Shown: positions 51,241 through 61,541, counted from the first letter of the stretch. The stretch: 64,000 nucleotides of DNA from Anaeromyxobacter paludicola (GCF_023169965.1 NZ_AP025592.1:2170001-2234000), one strand, 5' to 3'. Notes: generated from the sequence alone by a model not told the origin. Made by a program: numbers and translations.

Positions 51241-52599
51241 ATGACCGAGCCCCAGCAGGCCACCTCCCTCCGGGTGCTCGTGGCCGACGACGAGCGGAAC
51301 ATCCGCGCCACCCTCGCCATCTGCCTCGAGGGGCTCGGCTGCGCCGTGCGCCAGGCCGCGAGCGGCGACGCCGCCCTGGAGGCGCTGCGGCAGGAGCCGA
51401 TCGACCTCGCCTTCCTCGACCTCCGGCTCGGCGCCGAGAGCGGCCTCGACCTCCTGCCCCGGCTGCTCGCCGAGCGCCCCGGGCTCGACGTGGTGATCAT
51501 CACCGCCTACGCCACCTTCGACACCGCGGTCGAGGCGGTGCGCCGCGGCGCCCGCGACTACCTGCCGAAGCCGTTCACCCCGGCGCAGATCCGCGAGGTG
51601 GTGCAGCGCGTCTCGCACCGGCGGGCGCTCGAGCGCCGCCTGCTCGACCTCGAGGCGCGGCTCGCGGAGGCGGCCCCTGAGGCCACCCTCGAGACCGCCT
51701 CGCCGAAGATGCGCGCCGCGCTCGACCTGCTCTCGCGCGCCGCGGCCTCGGAGGCGGCGGTGCTGCTGCGCGGCGAGAACGGCACCGGGAAGGGCGTCCT
51801 GGCCCGGGCGCTGCACGCCCTCTCCCCGCGGCGGGAGCGGCCCTTCGTCACCGTGAACTGCCCCACCCTCTCCGAGGAGCTGCTCGCGAGCGAGCTCTTC
51901 GGCCACGCCCGCGGCGCCTTCACCGGCGCGGTGCGCGACCAGCCCGGCCGCGTGGAGGCGGCCGAGGGCGGCACCGTGTTCCTCGACGAGATCTCCGAGA
52001 TCCCGCCCACGCTCCAGGCGAAGCTGCTCCGGTTCCTGCAGGAGAAGCGGTTCGAGCGGGTGGGCGAGAACCGGACCCGGGCGGCCGACGTCCGCATCGT
52101 GGCCGCCACCAACCGAGACCTCCAGGCCGAGGTGAAGGCCGGCCGCTTCCGGGAGGACCTGCTCTACCGGCTCGACGTGGTGGAGCTCGTGGTGCCGCCG
52201 CTGCGCGAGCGCCCGGAGGACCTCCTGCCGCTGGCGCGCCGCTTCGTGGCCTTCTTCGCGCGGGCCGAGGGGCGGCCCACGCCCGAGCTCTCGCCGGCGG
52301 CCGAGAAGGCCCTCTCCGCCTACGCCTGGCCCGGGAACGTGCGCGAGCTGCGCAACGCCATCGAGCGCGCCCTCATCGTCTCGCCGGGGCAGGTGCTCGA
52401 GCCGGAGAGCTTCCCGGAGCGGATCGCCGGGCACGCCGCGCCGGCGCCCGCGCTGGGCGGCGACTTCACCGCCGAGGAGGTCGAGCGGGAGCACGTCCTG
52501 CGCGTGCTGGCCCGCGCGCCGTCGCAGGAGGAGGCGGCCCGCATCCTGGGGCTCGACGCCTCCACGCTCTGGCGCAAGCGGAAGAAGTGGGGGCGGTAG
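51241..52599 (+). CDS. NtrC-family response regulator (receiver, sigma-54 AAA+, Fis-type HTH)
   Basis: A 452-residue enhancer-binding protein. The receiver (5-120) has VLVADDERN, acceptor Asp in LAFLDLRLG and KPFTPAQ. The AAA+ domain (about 145-365) has Walker A GENGTGKGVLARALH, GAFTGA at ARGAFTGAVRDQPG (contact with sigma-54), Walker B GGTVFLDEIS, and the arginine-finger region REDLLYRLDVVELVVPPLRE. A short Fis-type helix-turn-helix closes the protein (EEAARILGLDASTLWRKRKK). It is convergent with the leftward kinase gene (25 bases). Together they probably form a two-component pair for the nearby kdp genes, in place of the usual OmpR-type KdpE. ATG has GGAG upstream. Confidence 0.9.
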   Translation: MTEPQQATSLRVLVADDERNIRATLAICLEGLGCAVRQAASGDAALEALRQEPIDLAFLDLRLGAESGLDLLPRLLAERPGLDVVIITAYATFDTAVEAVRRGARDYLPKPFTPAQIREVVQRVSHRRALERRLLDLEARLAEAAPEATLETASPKMRAALDLLSRAAASEAAVLLRGENGTGKGVLARALHALSPRRERPFVTVNCPTLSEELLASELFGHARGAFTGAVRDQPGRVEAAEGGTVFLDEISEIPPTLQAKLLRFLQEKRFERVGENRTRAADVRIVAATNRDLQAEVKAGRFREDLLYRLDVVELVVPPLRERPEDLLPLARRFVAFFARAEGRPTPELSPAAEKALSAYAWPGNVRELRNAIERALIVSPGQVLEPESFPERIAGHAAPAPALGGDFTAEEVEREHVLRVLARAPSQEEAARILGLDASTLWRKRKKWGR

Positions 52600-52624
52600 C
52601 CCGGCGACGGGGCGGGGGGCCTGG

Positions 52625-54457
52625 TCAACCCTCTCGAGCGAGCGGCAGGGTGAACCAGAAGGCGGAGCCCTGGCCGGGCTCGCTCTCCACGCCCATCTCG
52701 CCGCCGTGGGCCTGCACGATCTCGCGGGCGATGTAGAGGCCGAGCCCCACGCCGCCGGAGCGGTCGCCCGGCACGCGGAAGAACTTCTCGAAGATGCGCT
52801 CCTGGTGCTCCCGCGGGATGCCCGCGCCGGTGTCCTTGACCTGGAGCCGCGCCAGCCCGTCCTCGGGGGCGACCGAGAGCGCGATGGTCCCGCCCGGCGG
52901 CGTGTAGCGGATGGCGTTCGAGACCAGGTTGCCGAGGATGAGCTGGACGCGCTCGGGGTCGGCGGAGAGCGTCAGCGGCGGCTCGGGGGCCTCCACCGTC
53001 AGCCCGAGCCCGGCCGCCTGCGCCGCCTGGCGCATGGCGCGCGCGGCCTCGTCGAGCAGGGCGGCCGCGCCCACCGGGCGCCGGTGCAGCTCCACCCGGC
53101 CGGCCTGGATCCGGGAGAGGTCCAGCAGGTCGTCCACGATGGTCTGCAGCCGCTCGCAGTCCTCGCGGGCCGCGTGGAGCAGGTCGGCCTGCTTCTCGGT
53201 GAGCGGGCCGACCACCTCCTCGACGCAGAGGTGGATCGCCATGCGGAGCGAGGTGATGGGCGTGCGGAACTCGTGGGCCACGGTGGCGACGAGGTCGTTC
53301 TTGAGCTCGTCGAAGCGCATCAGCCGGGTGACGTCCTGGAGCACCAGCGTGGCGCCGGCCACCGCGCCCTCCTCGGAGTAGAGCGGCGTGGCGCGCGGCA
53401 GGAGCAGGCGGTCGCCCTCCGGCGACTCCACCCGCACCGCCTCCTCGTAGCCCCTCGGCACGTAGGGCCCCTTGCCGCCGGCGACGTGCGCGCGCACCGC
53501 GTCCACCACCGCCCGCAGCGGCGGGGGGAGCCCGGCGAGGGGGCTGCCCGCGGGCGCGGCCGGCGCGAGGCGCAGCACCGTCGAGGCCGCCTCGTTGAGG
53601 TTCACCAGGGCGCCGTCGGTCCCGAGCACCAGCACCGGGTCGGGCAGGCTGTCGATGGCGGCCTGGGCGGCCTGCTGCGCCTGGAGGAGCTCGCCGAGCG
53701 AGCTCGAGCGGTACTGCCCGAGCCGGTCGGCCATGGTGTTGAACTCGCGCGCCAGCTGCGCGATCTCGTCGTTCCCCTCGACCCGCGCCCGCACCTGCAG
53801 GTCCCCCTCGCCGATGCGCCGGACCGAGTGGGTGAGCAGCGAGAGCGGGCGCAGCAGCCGGGCGGTCAGGGTGGCGGTGGCGAAGATCCCGAGGAGCAGC
53901 GCCCCCACGGTGGCGCCGAGGACGAGCTGGTTGTTCCGGTCGGCCTCGCGGCGGGCGCGCTCGCTCTTGCGCAGCATGCCCTCCTGGTTGATCGCGAGCA
54001 CCTCGGCGACGTCGCGGCCGAAGGCGGTGGCGGCGGGCTGCAGCCGCGCCAGGTACAGCCCCGGCCGCTCCGGGGCCGGGGCGGCGCGCAGCGCGGCCTC
54101 GGCGTCGCGCAGCTCCGTCCAGTGCCGGCGGAGCGCCCGCGTCGCCTCGGCCTCGCCGGGCTCGGTGACGTTCCCCTCCTGCACGAGGAGCGCGGCCTCG
54201 CAGCGGCGCGCCGCCTCGGCCCGCCGCTCCGTCGGCTCGCCCGCGCCGCCGAGGGCGGTCGAGAGGGCCGTCCGGTCGAGCTCGGTCGAGGCCGCCGCCA
54301 TCTCCTCGGCGGCCAGCACCGAGCGGTAGTTGTCCTTGAGGATCCCCTGCGAGCTCTGGCCCAGCAGCGCCGTCGTCCGCAGCGTCGTGAGCCCGAGCGC
54401 GAGCAGCACCACCACGAGCGGCGCCTGCGCCAGGAGGAGCTTGGAGCGCAGGGTCAC
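52625..54457 (-). CDS. Membrane sensor histidine kinase coupled to the KdpD N-terminal half
   Basis: A 610-residue kinase. A first helix (about 7-27, LLLAQAPLVVVLLALGLTTL), a helical outer segment (about 30-185) and a second helix (about 190-212, LVLGATVGALLLGIFATATL) are followed by HAMP, a PAS domain (about 275-395) and the kinase core. VATVAHEFRTPITSLRMAIH gives the H-box (near residue 405), with NLVSNAIRYTPPGG and GGVGLGLYIAREIVQAHGG in the ATPase domain. The GTG start overlaps the stop of the KdpD-N gene by 4 bases, so it supplies the kinase half of a split KdpD. It lacks the four-helix KdpD membrane domain, having a chemoreceptor-like sensor instead. Confidence 0.87.
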   Translation of the reverse strand: MTLRSKLLLAQAPLVVVLLALGLTTLRTTALLGQSSQGILKDNYRSVLAAEEMAAASTELDRTALSTALGGAGEPTERRAEAARRCEAALLVQEGNVTEPGEAEATRALRRHWTELRDAEAALRAAPAPERPGLYLARLQPAATAFGRDVAEVLAINQEGMLRKSERARREADRNNQLVLGATVGALLLGIFATATLTARLLRPLSLLTHSVRRIGEGDLQVRARVEGNDEIAQLAREFNTMADRLGQYRSSSLGELLQAQQAAQAAIDSLPDPVLVLGTDGALVNLNEAASTVLRLAPAAPAGSPLAGLPPPLRAVVDAVRAHVAGGKGPYVPRGYEEAVRVESPEGDRLLLPRATPLYSEEGAVAGATLVLQDVTRLMRFDELKNDLVATVAHEFRTPITSLRMAIHLCVEEVVGPLTEKQADLLHAAREDCERLQTIVDDLLDLSRIQAGRVELHRRPVGAAALLDEAARAMRQAAQAAGLGLTVEAPEPPLTLSADPERVQLILGNLVSNAIRYTPPGGTIALSVAPEDGLARLQVKDTGAGIPREHQERIFEKFFRVPGDRSGGVGLGLYIAREIVQAHGGEMGVESEPGQGSAFWFTLPLAREG

Positions 54458-55605
54458 GGCCGCGGCTCCTCGTCCTCGAAGGAGATGACGTGCAGGTCGA
54501 GCCCGGCCGAGCCGGCCAGCAGCCGGCCCAGCACCGAGATCCCGAGGAGCTGGCGCCAGCGCGCCTCGCTCGAGCGGCCGGCGATGAGGTCCGAGACCCC
54601 GTGCGCCCGGGCGAAGTCGAGCAGCGCCGTCACCGGGTCCGACGCCTTGAGCCGCACCACCTCGGCCCCGAGCTCGCGCGCCTTCTCGACGTTGGCGAGC
54701 AGGTGGCGCTGCACCTCGGCGTCGATGCGCGTGGGCCCCTCGCGCGGCGTCTCCACGTAGACCACGTACCAGTCGGTGGCGAGCCGCCCCGCCATGCGCG
54801 AGCCGCGCCGGAGCAGCGTGGCCGCCCGCGGCGGGTCGCTCGACATGCAGACCATCACCTTGCCGGCGCGGCGCTGCGGCTGCTGGCGCGCCTCCCGCGA
54901 GGCGGCGGCGGTCCGGTCGAGGCTCTCGGCCACCTCGCGCAGCGAGAGCTCCCGCAGGGTGGCGAGGTTCCCCTCGCGGAAGAAGTGCTCGAGCGCCCAG
55001 CTCACCTTCTCGGCCGGGTAGATCTTGCCGGCCTTGAGCCGCTCGAGGAGGTCCTCCACCGCGAGGTCGAGGTTCACCACCTGGTCCGCCTGCTCGAGGA
55101 AGGCGTCCGGCACCGTCTCGCGCACGGTGACGCCGGTGTTGCGCGCGATGAGGTCGTTCAGGCTGTCGAGGTGCTGGACGTTGAGCGCGCCGATCACGTT
55201 GATCCCCGCCTCGAGGAGGTCGAGCACGTCCTGCCAGCGCTTGCGGTTCTTGGCGCCCGGCGCGTTGGTGTGCGGGATCTCGTCCACCAGCGCCACCTGG
55301 GGCCGGCGGGCGAGCACCGCCGCCAGATCGAGCTCCTCCACGGTCACGCCGCGGTACTCGAGCTTGCGGCGGGGGACCACCTCGAGGTCGCCGATGAGCT
55401 CGGCGGTCTCGGCGCGGCCGTGGGTCTCGACGAGGGCGCCCACCACGTCCACGCCCCTCCGGCGCAGCGCGTGGGCCTCCTCCAGCATCCGCCACGTCTT
55501 GCCCACGCCGGCGGCGAAGCCGAGGTACAGCTTCAGCCGCCCGCGCCGGCCGCGCTCGACCAGCTCGAGGAAGTCCTGCGGGCTCTTGCGGCGGGGCGGG
55601 TTCAT
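54454..55605 (-). CDS. KdpD N-terminal sensory protein (KdpD and USP domains, no kinase)
   Basis: A 383-residue soluble protein matching the cytoplasmic N-terminal half of KdpD. The Walker-like motif LGFAAGVGKTWRMLEEAHAL is near residue 30, and QVALVDEIPHTNAPGAKNRK near 105 (KdpD has VDELAHTNAPGS). A universal-stress-type domain follows (about 245-375) with KVMVCMSSDPPRAATLLRRG and DLIAGRSSEARWRQLLGISV. In E. coli these domains are fused to four helices and the kinase; here they are separate and are co-translated with the kinase gene through a 4-base overlap. The USP domain of some KdpDs binds c-di-AMP. Assignment to the family is firm. Confidence 0.88.
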   Translation of the reverse strand: MNPPRRKSPQDFLELVERGRRGRLKLYLGFAAGVGKTWRMLEEAHALRRRGVDVVGALVETHGRAETAELIGDLEVVPRRKLEYRGVTVEELDLAAVLARRPQVALVDEIPHTNAPGAKNRKRWQDVLDLLEAGINVIGALNVQHLDSLNDLIARNTGVTVRETVPDAFLEQADQVVNLDLAVEDLLERLKAGKIYPAEKVSWALEHFFREGNLATLRELSLREVAESLDRTAAASREARQQPQRRAGKVMVCMSSDPPRAATLLRRGSRMAGRLATDWYVVYVETPREGPTRIDAEVQRHLLANVEKARELGAEVVRLKASDPVTALLDFARAHGVSDLIAGRSSEARWRQLLGISVLGRLLAGSAGLDLHVISFEDEEPRP

Positions 55606-55727
55606 GGCGTGGCCGGGGCGCCCCGGCCGCTCCCGTCAGTCTGCGCCCCGACCCGCGAGCGGGCAAGCGGGCGCTCGGCCCGGAGCGCTCGCGCGGGGGG
55701 CGTCGGCGCCGGGATCTTCGCGGGCGC

Positions 55728-56906
55728 TCACCCCAGGAGCCCGTCCCGGAGCTGCTCCTCCAGCACCTCCAGGCCGGCGCGGAACCGCTGCGGGTCGAGC
55801 AGCAGCGACACCGCCAGGAACCCGTTGCCGGCGAAGCCGAAGAGGTACCCCGGCAGGACCCTCACCCCGCGGTCGAGCAGCTCCAGGCACAGGGCGTGCT
55901 CGTCCTGCGCGGCGCCGATCTGCAGCACCGCCCAGCGGCCGCCCCCGCCCTGCAGCAGGGTCCACGGGGCCTCCCGCAAGGCGGCGGTCGCGAGCGCGGC
56001 GCGGTTGCGCGAGAGCCGTTCCCGGAGCGCGAGCGCGAAGCGCTCCCGCCGGCCGAGGAGCGCGGGGACGGCCCGTCGCGCCACCGGATCGGGGGCCGGA
56101 CCGGGGACCGCGGCGGCGCGCGCCAGCGCCGCCTCCGCGAGCGCCTCCGGTCCGGCCGCCGCGATCCAGGCGATGTCCGTGCCCGGGTTCCCGCACGCGC
56201 CGGCGAGCGAGCCGAGGTGGAACGCGAGGCACCCCCGCAGCCCGGCGACGCTCGGGCCCGGCGCGAGCGCCTCGTCGGCGCGGCGCTCGTCGGCGACCAG
56301 CGCGGCCTCGGCGCGCCGGCACAGGTCCTCGAGCAGCGCCAGGTCCTCCCGGTCCGGCACGGCGCCGGTGGGCTCGGCCGGGCTGCCCAGCACGACCGCC
56401 CCGGTGCGCCCGGTGATCCCCCGCGCCAGCGCGCGCCGGTCGATGCGCCAGGCGCCGTCGTAGCGGAGCGGGTACGGGCGGGGGCGGACGTGCTCCGGGA
56501 GCTCGAGCGCGAAGGCGGGCACCGGGCAGAGCACCTCCTCCCGCGCCGGATCGGGGCGGGCGGCGGTGACCGCGAGCGCCAGCGCCGCCGCCGGAGAGGC
56601 GGCGAAGCGCACCCGGTCCGGAGACACCGCGGCGCCGCGGCCCGCCAGGTAGCCGGCGACCGCCTCCTGGGCCTCGCGGAGCCCCTCCCAGCGCGGCTCG
56701 GCGCGGGCGGCGTCGAGCACCTCGCGCAGCTCCTCCGGGTCCCAGCGGAGCCCGCACCGGGCGGGATCGTCGTCGGCGAGGTCCAGCAGCGGGCGAGCGC
56801 CCCCGCGGGCCCGCGCCAGCGCCCGGTCGAGCTCCTCCCGACGCGGATCGCGCGCGCCGGCGAGCGGCCCTCCGTGGCCCAGGTCTCCCTCGATGTGCTG
56901 CGCCAT
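55728..56906 (-). CDS. Degenerate aminotransferase-fold protein without lysine
   Basis: A 392-residue protein with the layout of a class I/II aminotransferase: AVAGYLAGRGAAVSPDRVRF then AASPAAALALAVTAA, LGSPAEPTGAVPDREDLALL (the N-P-x-x-P-T-G region), AALVADERRADEAL (the D-E-x-Y region) and AFHLGSLAGACGNPGTDIAW in place of the S-x-S-K-x-x-G segment. The catalytic lysine is replaced, and the whole protein contains no lysine at all, so the PLP Schiff base cannot form. The C-terminal strand GNGFLAVSLLLD also lacks the arginine that holds the substrate carboxylate. GGGAGG precedes the ATG, 2 bases after kdpC. It is likely a non-catalytic partner or regulator within the kdp operon, which is an unusual place for such a protein. 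Confidence 0.7.
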   Translation of the reverse strand: MAQHIEGDLGHGGPLAGARDPRREELDRALARARGGARPLLDLADDDPARCGLRWDPEELREVLDAARAEPRWEGLREAQEAVAGYLAGRGAAVSPDRVRFAASPAAALALAVTAARPDPAREEVLCPVPAFALELPEHVRPRPYPLRYDGAWRIDRRALARGITGRTGAVVLGSPAEPTGAVPDREDLALLEDLCRRAEAALVADERRADEALAPGPSVAGLRGCLAFHLGSLAGACGNPGTDIAWIAAAGPEALAEAALARAAAVPGPAPDPVARRAVPALLGRRERFALALRERLSRNRAALATAALREAPWTLLQGGGGRWAVLQIGAAQDEHALCLELLDRGVRVLPGYLFGFAGNGFLAVSLLLDPQRFRAGLEVLEEQLRDGLLG

Positions 56907-56908
56907 GG

Positions 56909-57640
56909 CTACCTCCCTGCGGCGCCGGGCCCCAGGCGCCGATCCAATTCCAGGTTCAGGAGGAGCACGTTCACGCGCGGCTCCCCGAGCACGCCCAGCG
57001 CCCGCCCCTCGGTCAGGTCGGCCACCAGCGCCCGGATCCGCTCCACCGAGACGCGCCGGGCCGCCGCCACCCGGGGCGCCTGCCAGAGCGCCGCCTCGGG
57101 CGAGAGGTGGGGATCGAGGCCGCTCCCGGACGCGGTGACGAGCTCGACCGGCACCGGCCCGGCGGCCTCCGGGTTCTCCTTCGTGAGCGCCTCGGCCCGC
57201 TGCGCGGCCTGCTCCCGCAGCTTCTTCGAGGTGGGGCCCAGGTTCGAGCCGCCGGAGCTGGCGGCGTCGTAGCCCCGGTCGCCGGCGGCCGACGGGCGCG
57301 GGTGGAAGTACCCGGGCTGCGCGAACGGCTGCGCCAGGAGCTCCGACCCGACCACCTTCCCGCTGGCGTCGGCGGCGAAGCTGCCGGCGGACCGGGCCGG
57401 GAAGAGCCCCCGCGCGATCACGGTCACGGCCAGCGGGTAGGCCAGCCCCGTGAGCACCAGGGTGACGATCGTCGCGCGCACGGCCGGCGCGAGCGCGTCG
57501 CGGAGCGCGGAGCGCCGCGGGCCGGGACCGGTCGCCACGGGGGCCGGCGCGTCCCCCGCCCCGGCCGCGCCGCCGCCCTCGCCGCGCAGCGCGCGCCCGG
57601 CCAGGCGGCCCATCCCGCTCGCATCCCGGGTGATCGCCAT
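56909..57640 (-). CDS. kdpC: Potassium-transporting ATPase subunit KdpC
   Basis: A 243-residue membrane subunit that stabilises the KdpFABC complex. After an unusual 45-residue Ala/Gly/Pro-rich N-terminal extension comes the single membrane helix (about 52-75, ATIVTLVLTGLAYPLAVTVI). The periplasmic domain follows, with VVGSELLAQPFAQPGYFHPR, YDAASSGGSNLGPTSKKLRE and ALWQAPRVAAARRVSVERIR. The N-terminal part is longer than in E. coli KdpC, which has about 190 residues. AGGAGG precedes the ATG. It lies 9 bases after kdpB and 2 bases before the aminotransferase-like gene. Confidence 0.93.
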   Translation of the reverse strand: MAITRDASGMGRLAGRALRGEGGGAAGAGDAPAPVATGPGPRRSALRDALAPAVRATIVTLVLTGLAYPLAVTVIARGLFPARSAGSFAADASGKVVGSELLAQPFAQPGYFHPRPSAAGDRGYDAASSGGSNLGPTSKKLREQAAQRAEALTKENPEAAGPVPVELVTASGSGLDPHLSPEAALWQAPRVAAARRVSVERIRALVADLTEGRALGVLGEPRVNVLLLNLELDRRLGPGAAGR

Positions 57641-57649
57641 GGCGGCCTC

Positions 57650-59707
57650 CTAGACGGCGCCCGCGGCCGCGAGCGCCAGGTCGATGAGCTTGATGCCGGC
57701 GAACGGCGCGACCACGCCGCCCAGGCCGTAGACCAGGAGCGAGCGCCGCAGCACCGCGGCCGCCCCCAGCGGCCGGTAGCGGACTCCCTTCAGCGCCAGG
57801 GGGATGAGCAGCACGATGATGATGGCGTTGAAGATGACCGCCGAGAGGATGGCGCTGAACGGCGAGGCGAGGTGCATGACGTCGAGCGCGCGCAGCTCCG
57901 GGTAGGTGGCCACGAAGAGCGCCGGCAGGATGGCGAAGTACTTGGCCACGTCGTTGGCGATCGAGAAGGTGGTGAGGGTGCCGCGGGTCATGAGGAGCTG
58001 CTTGCCCACCTCGACCACCTCGAGGAGCTTCGTGGGGTTGGAGTCGAGGTCCACCATGTTCCCCGCCTCCTTGGCCGCCTGGGTGCCGGTGTTCATGGCG
58101 ACCCCGACGTCGGCCTGGGCCAGCGCCGGCGCGTCGTTGGTGCCGTCGCCGGTCATGGCCACCAGCTTCCCCCTCGCCTGCTCGGCCTTGATGAGCTTCA
58201 TCTTGGCCTCGGGGGTGGCCTCGGCGAGGAAGTCGTCCACGCCGGCCTCGGCGGCGATGGCGGCCGCGGTGCGCGGGTTGTCGCCGGTGATCATCACCGT
58301 GCGGATCCCCATGGCGCGGAACCGGTCGAACCGCTCCTTGATCCCGCCCTTCACCACGTCCTTCAGGTGGACGATCCCGAGCACCTTGCCGCCGTCGGAG
58401 ACGGCGAGGGGGGTGCCGCCCGAGTCGCCGATCCGGTCGGCGGCCTCCCGCAGCTCGGCCGGGACCCTCCCGCCCAGCGCCTCGACGTGGCGGGCGACCG
58501 CGTCCACCGCCCCCTTGCGCACCACGCGGGCGCCCAGGTCGCAGCCGCTCATCCGGGTCTGCGCGCTGAAGGGGATGAACTGGTGCTCGGCCTCGTGGAC
58601 CGGGCGGCCGCGGAGCCCGTACCGCTCCTTCGCCAGCACCACGATGGAGCGCCCCTCGGGCGTCTCGTCGGCCAGGCTCGCCAGCTGCGCGGCGTCGGCC
58701 AGGTCCTCCACCCGCACGCCGGGCATGGGGAGCAGCGCCGTCGCCATGCGGTTGCCGAGGGTGATGGTGCCGGTCTTGTCGAGGAGCAGCGTGTCCACGT
58801 CGCCCGCCGCCTCCACCGCCCGGCCGCTCATGGCGAGCACGTTCTTGCGCAGCAGCCGGTCCATCCCGGCGATGCCGATGGCGGAGAGGAGCCCGCCGAT
58901 GGTGGTCGGGATGAGGCAGACCAGCAGCGCCACCACGGCCGTCGTCGAGAGCTGGATGCGCGAGTAGAGCCCCAGCGGCACCAGGGTGACGCAGGCGAAG
59001 AGGAACACCAGGGTGAGGCCGGCGAGCAGGATGTCGAGCGCGATCTCGTTGGGGGTCTTCTGCCGGCTGGCGCCCTCGACGAGGGCGATCATCCGGTCGA
59101 GGAAGGACTGGCCCGGATCGGCGGTGATGCGGACCACGATCCGGTCGGAGAGCACCCGCGTGCCGCCGGTGACGGCCGAGCGATCGCCGCCCGACTCGCG
59201 GATCACCGGGGCCGACTCGCCGGTGATGGCCGACTCGTCCACCGAGGCGATGCCCTCCACGATCTCGCCGTCGCCGGGGATGACGTCGCCGGCCTCGGCC
59301 ACCACCCGGTCGCCCTTGCGCAGCGCCGAGGCGTCCACCCGCTCCTCGGCCCCGCCGCTCCTGGGCAGCCGGCGGGCCACGGTCTCGCGCCGCATCTTGC
59401 GGAGCGTGTCGGCCTGCGCCTTTCCCCGCCCCTCCGCCACCGCCTCGGCGAAGTTGGCGAAGATCACGGTGAACCAGAGCCAGAGCGAGACCGAGAGCGT
59501 GAACCAGCCCGGGGCGGCGCCGGCCGGGTGCAGCACCCGGTCGCGCAGCCAGAGCAGCGTGGTGAGCACGCTGCCCACCTCCACCACGAACATCACCGGG
59601 TTCGCGGCCACGTGGCGGGGCGAGAGCTTGCGCAGGCTGGCGAGGGCGGCGGCGCCCAGGAGGTGCGGGTCGAGCAGCGCCAGGCGGCGGGCGTCGGGGG
59701 AGGCCAT
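57650..59707 (-). CDS. kdpB: Potassium-transporting P-type ATPase KdpB
   Basis: A 685-residue catalytic P-type ATPase of the KdpFABC pump. [13 protein letters not shown] is the actuator-domain motif (near residue 155). The phosphorylation site is [20 protein letters not shown] with the acceptor Asp near residue 310. [20 protein letters not shown] forms the hinge, and the six or seven membrane helices include [20 protein letters not shown]. The start at 59707 gives standard length and lies 2 bases after the kdpA stop. The sequence is fully intact and matches family expectations. Confidence 0.97.
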   Translation of the reverse strand: MASPDARRLALLDPHLLGAAALASLRKLSPRHVAANPVMFVVEVGSVLTTLLWLRDRVLHPAGAAPGWFTLSVSLWLWFTVIFANFAEAVAEGRGKAQADTLRKMRRETVARRLPRSGGAEERVDASALRKGDRVVAEAGDVIPGDGEIVEGIASVDESAITGESAPVIRESGGDRSAVTGGTRVLSDRIVVRITADPGQSFLDRMIALVEGASRQKTPNEIALDILLAGLTLVFLFACVTLVPLGLYSRIQLSTTAVVALLVCLIPTTIGGLLSAIGIAGMDRLLRKNVLAMSGRAVEAAGDVDTLLLDKTGTITLGNRMATALLPMPGVRVEDLADAAQLASLADETPEGRSIVVLAKERYGLRGRPVHEAEHQFIPFSAQTRMSGCDLGARVVRKGAVDAVARHVEALGGRVPAELREAADRIGDSGGTPLAVSDGGKVLGIVHLKDVVKGGIKERFDRFRAMGIRTVMITGDNPRTAAAIAAEAGVDDFLAEATPEAKMKLIKAEQARGKLVAMTGDGTNDAPALAQADVGVAMNTGTQAAKEAGNMVDLDSNPTKLLEVVEVGKQLLMTRGTLTTFSIANDVAKYFAILPALFVATYPELRALDVMHLASPFSAILSAVIFNAIIIVLLIPLALKGVRYRPLGAAAVLRRSLLVYGLGGVVAPFAGIKLIDLALAAAGAV

Positions 59708-59709
59708 GG

Positions 59710-61431
59710 CTAGAGCACCTTTCCGCCGGCCGCGAGGAAGTGCTCCAGGACCGGGCCGAGCGAGAGGGCCGGGAAGAACGTCAGCGCGCCGACGACGACG
59801 ATGACCGAGACCAGGAGCGCGCTGAAGAGCCACCCGTCGGTGGGGAAGGTGCCGAGGCTGGCCGGCACCGCCTTCTTCCCCACCATGGAGCCGGCGATGG
59901 CGAGCGCCGGGATCATCATCAGGAAGCGGCCGACGAGCATGTCGGCGCCGAGGGCGACGTTCCAGAAGCGGGTGTTGGCGTTCAGGCCCGCGAAGGCGGA
60001 GCCGTTGTTCCCGGCGCCGCTGGTGAAGGCGTAGAGCGCCTCGGAGAGCCCGTGGGGGCCCGCGTTGGCGAAGGAGCCCGTGCCGAGGGGCGTCACCACC
60101 GACCAGCCGGTCAGGGTGAGCACGACGAGGGGGAAGACGAGGACGTAGAGCATGGCGAGCTTCATCTCCCGCGCCTCGACCTTCTTCCCGAGGTACTCCG
60201 GCGTCCGCCCGACCATCAGGCCGGCGATGAACACCGTGAGCAGCACCATCACCAGCATCCCGTAGAGCCCGGCGCCGACGCCGCCGAAGATCACCTCGCC
60301 GAGCTGGATGTTCACGAGCGGCACCAGGCCGCCGAGCGGGGTGAAGCTGTCGTGCATGGCGTTCACCGCGCCGCAGGAGGCGTCGGTGGTGGCGGTGGCG
60401 AAGAGGGCGGTGTCGGCGATGCCGAAGCGGGTCTCCTTGCCCTCCAGGTTGCCGGCGGTCTGCGTCACCGCCAGCCCGCGCAGCGCCGGGTTCGGGCCGG
60501 ACTCGGCCCGGTAGAGGACCGCGACCCCCACCGCGAAGAGGAAGGCCATGGCGCCGAACAGCGCCCAGCCCTGCCGCTGGCTCCGGGCCATGCGGCCGTA
60601 GGTCCAGGTCAGCCCGGCGGAGATGGCGAAGATGAGCACCATCTCCACGAAGTTCGAGAGCGGCGTCGGGTTCTCGAAGGGGTGGGCGCCGTTGGCGTTG
60701 AAGAAGCCGCCGCCGTTGGTGCCGAGCATCTTGATCGCCTCCTGCGAGGCGACCGGCCCGAGCGCGACGAGCTGCTTCCCGCCCTCCAGCGTGGTGACCT
60801 CGCGGTACGCGGCGAGCGTCTGTGGCACGCCCGTCGCGACGAGGAAGAGCGCCACCGCCGCGCTGATGGGCAGGAGGACGTAGAGGATGGCCCGGACGAG
60901 ATCGACCCAGAAGTTGCCGAGGGTCTTCGCGCCTTCGGGCCCCGGCTGGCGGGTGAGGCCGCGCGCGACCGCGAGCGCCACCCCGATGCCCACCGCGGCG
61001 GAGGTGAAGTTGTGCCAGGCGAGCCCGGCCATCTGGGTGAGGTACGACACGGTCGTCTCGCCCGCGTAGGACTGCCAGTCGGTGTTGGTCGCGAAGCTCA
61101 CGGCCGTGTTGAACGCCAGGTCGGCCGGCACCGCCGGGAGGTGCTGCGGGTTGAGCGGCAGGAGGTGCTGCGCGCGCAGGATGACGTAGGTGACCAGCAC
61201 GCCGAGCAGGCTGAACAGCACCATCGACGCCGCGTAGCCCACCCAGCCCTGCTCCCGCCGGGGATCGACGCCGCAGAGCCGGAACAGGCCGCGCTCGAGC
61301 GGGCCGAAGAGGCGCGGCGCCGGCTTCTCCTCGGCCTCGAAGACCCGGAACAGGTAGAGCCCGAGCGGCTTCGTGAGCGCCAGGATCACGAGCGCGAACA
61401 GGGCGATCTGCAGCCAGCCGTTGGCGGTCAC
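59710..61431 (-). CDS. kdpA: Potassium-transporting ATPase subunit KdpA
   Basis: A 573-residue channel-like subunit that selects potassium. It has about ten membrane helices with the four pore-loop repeats visible: [22 protein letters not shown] (about 115), [20 protein letters not shown] (about 235), [20 protein letters not shown] (about 345) and [20 protein letters not shown] (about 470). These match the selectivity-filter repeats of KdpA. GTG is the start, 10 bases after the kdpF stop, and the stop is 2 bases before kdpB. Length and motif order are normal. Confidence 0.97.
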   Translation of the reverse strand: MTANGWLQIALFALVILALTKPLGLYLFRVFEAEEKPAPRLFGPLERGLFRLCGVDPRREQGWVGYAASMVLFSLLGVLVTYVILRAQHLLPLNPQHLPAVPADLAFNTAVSFATNTDWQSYAGETTVSYLTQMAGLAWHNFTSAAVGIGVALAVARGLTRQPGPEGAKTLGNFWVDLVRAILYVLLPISAAVALFLVATGVPQTLAAYREVTTLEGGKQLVALGPVASQEAIKMLGTNGGGFFNANGAHPFENPTPLSNFVEMVLIFAISAGLTWTYGRMARSQRQGWALFGAMAFLFAVGVAVLYRAESGPNPALRGLAVTQTAGNLEGKETRFGIADTALFATATTDASCGAVNAMHDSFTPLGGLVPLVNIQLGEVIFGGVGAGLYGMLVMVLLTVFIAGLMVGRTPEYLGKKVEAREMKLAMLYVLVFPLVVLTLTGWSVVTPLGTGSFANAGPHGLSEALYAFTSGAGNNGSAFAGLNANTRFWNVALGADMLVGRFLMMIPALAIAGSMVGKKAVPASLGTFPTDGWLFSALLVSVIVVVGALTFFPALSLGPVLEHFLAAGGKVL

Positions 61432-61441
61432 GGCGAGGCGC

Positions 61442-61531
61442 CTAGAACCGCTCCGGGCGGAGCAGCGCGTACAGGAGGTAGCCGCCGAGGAGGGCGGAGA
61501 GGATCATTCCGACCGCGTACTCGAAGCTCAT
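61442..61531 (-). CDS. kdpF: KdpF small subunit
   Basis: A 29-residue peptide with one membrane helix, MSFEYAVGMILSALLGGYLL, ending in the typical YALLRPERF. KdpF stabilises the KdpABC complex by lying between KdpB and KdpA. The L-x-P-E-x-F ending is the family hallmark. It lies 10 bases before kdpA and 10 bases after the 27-residue upstream peptide gene. Confidence 0.92.
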   Translation of the reverse strand: MSFEYAVGMILSALLGGYLLYALLRPERF

Positions 61532-61541
61532 GGCGGCCCCC

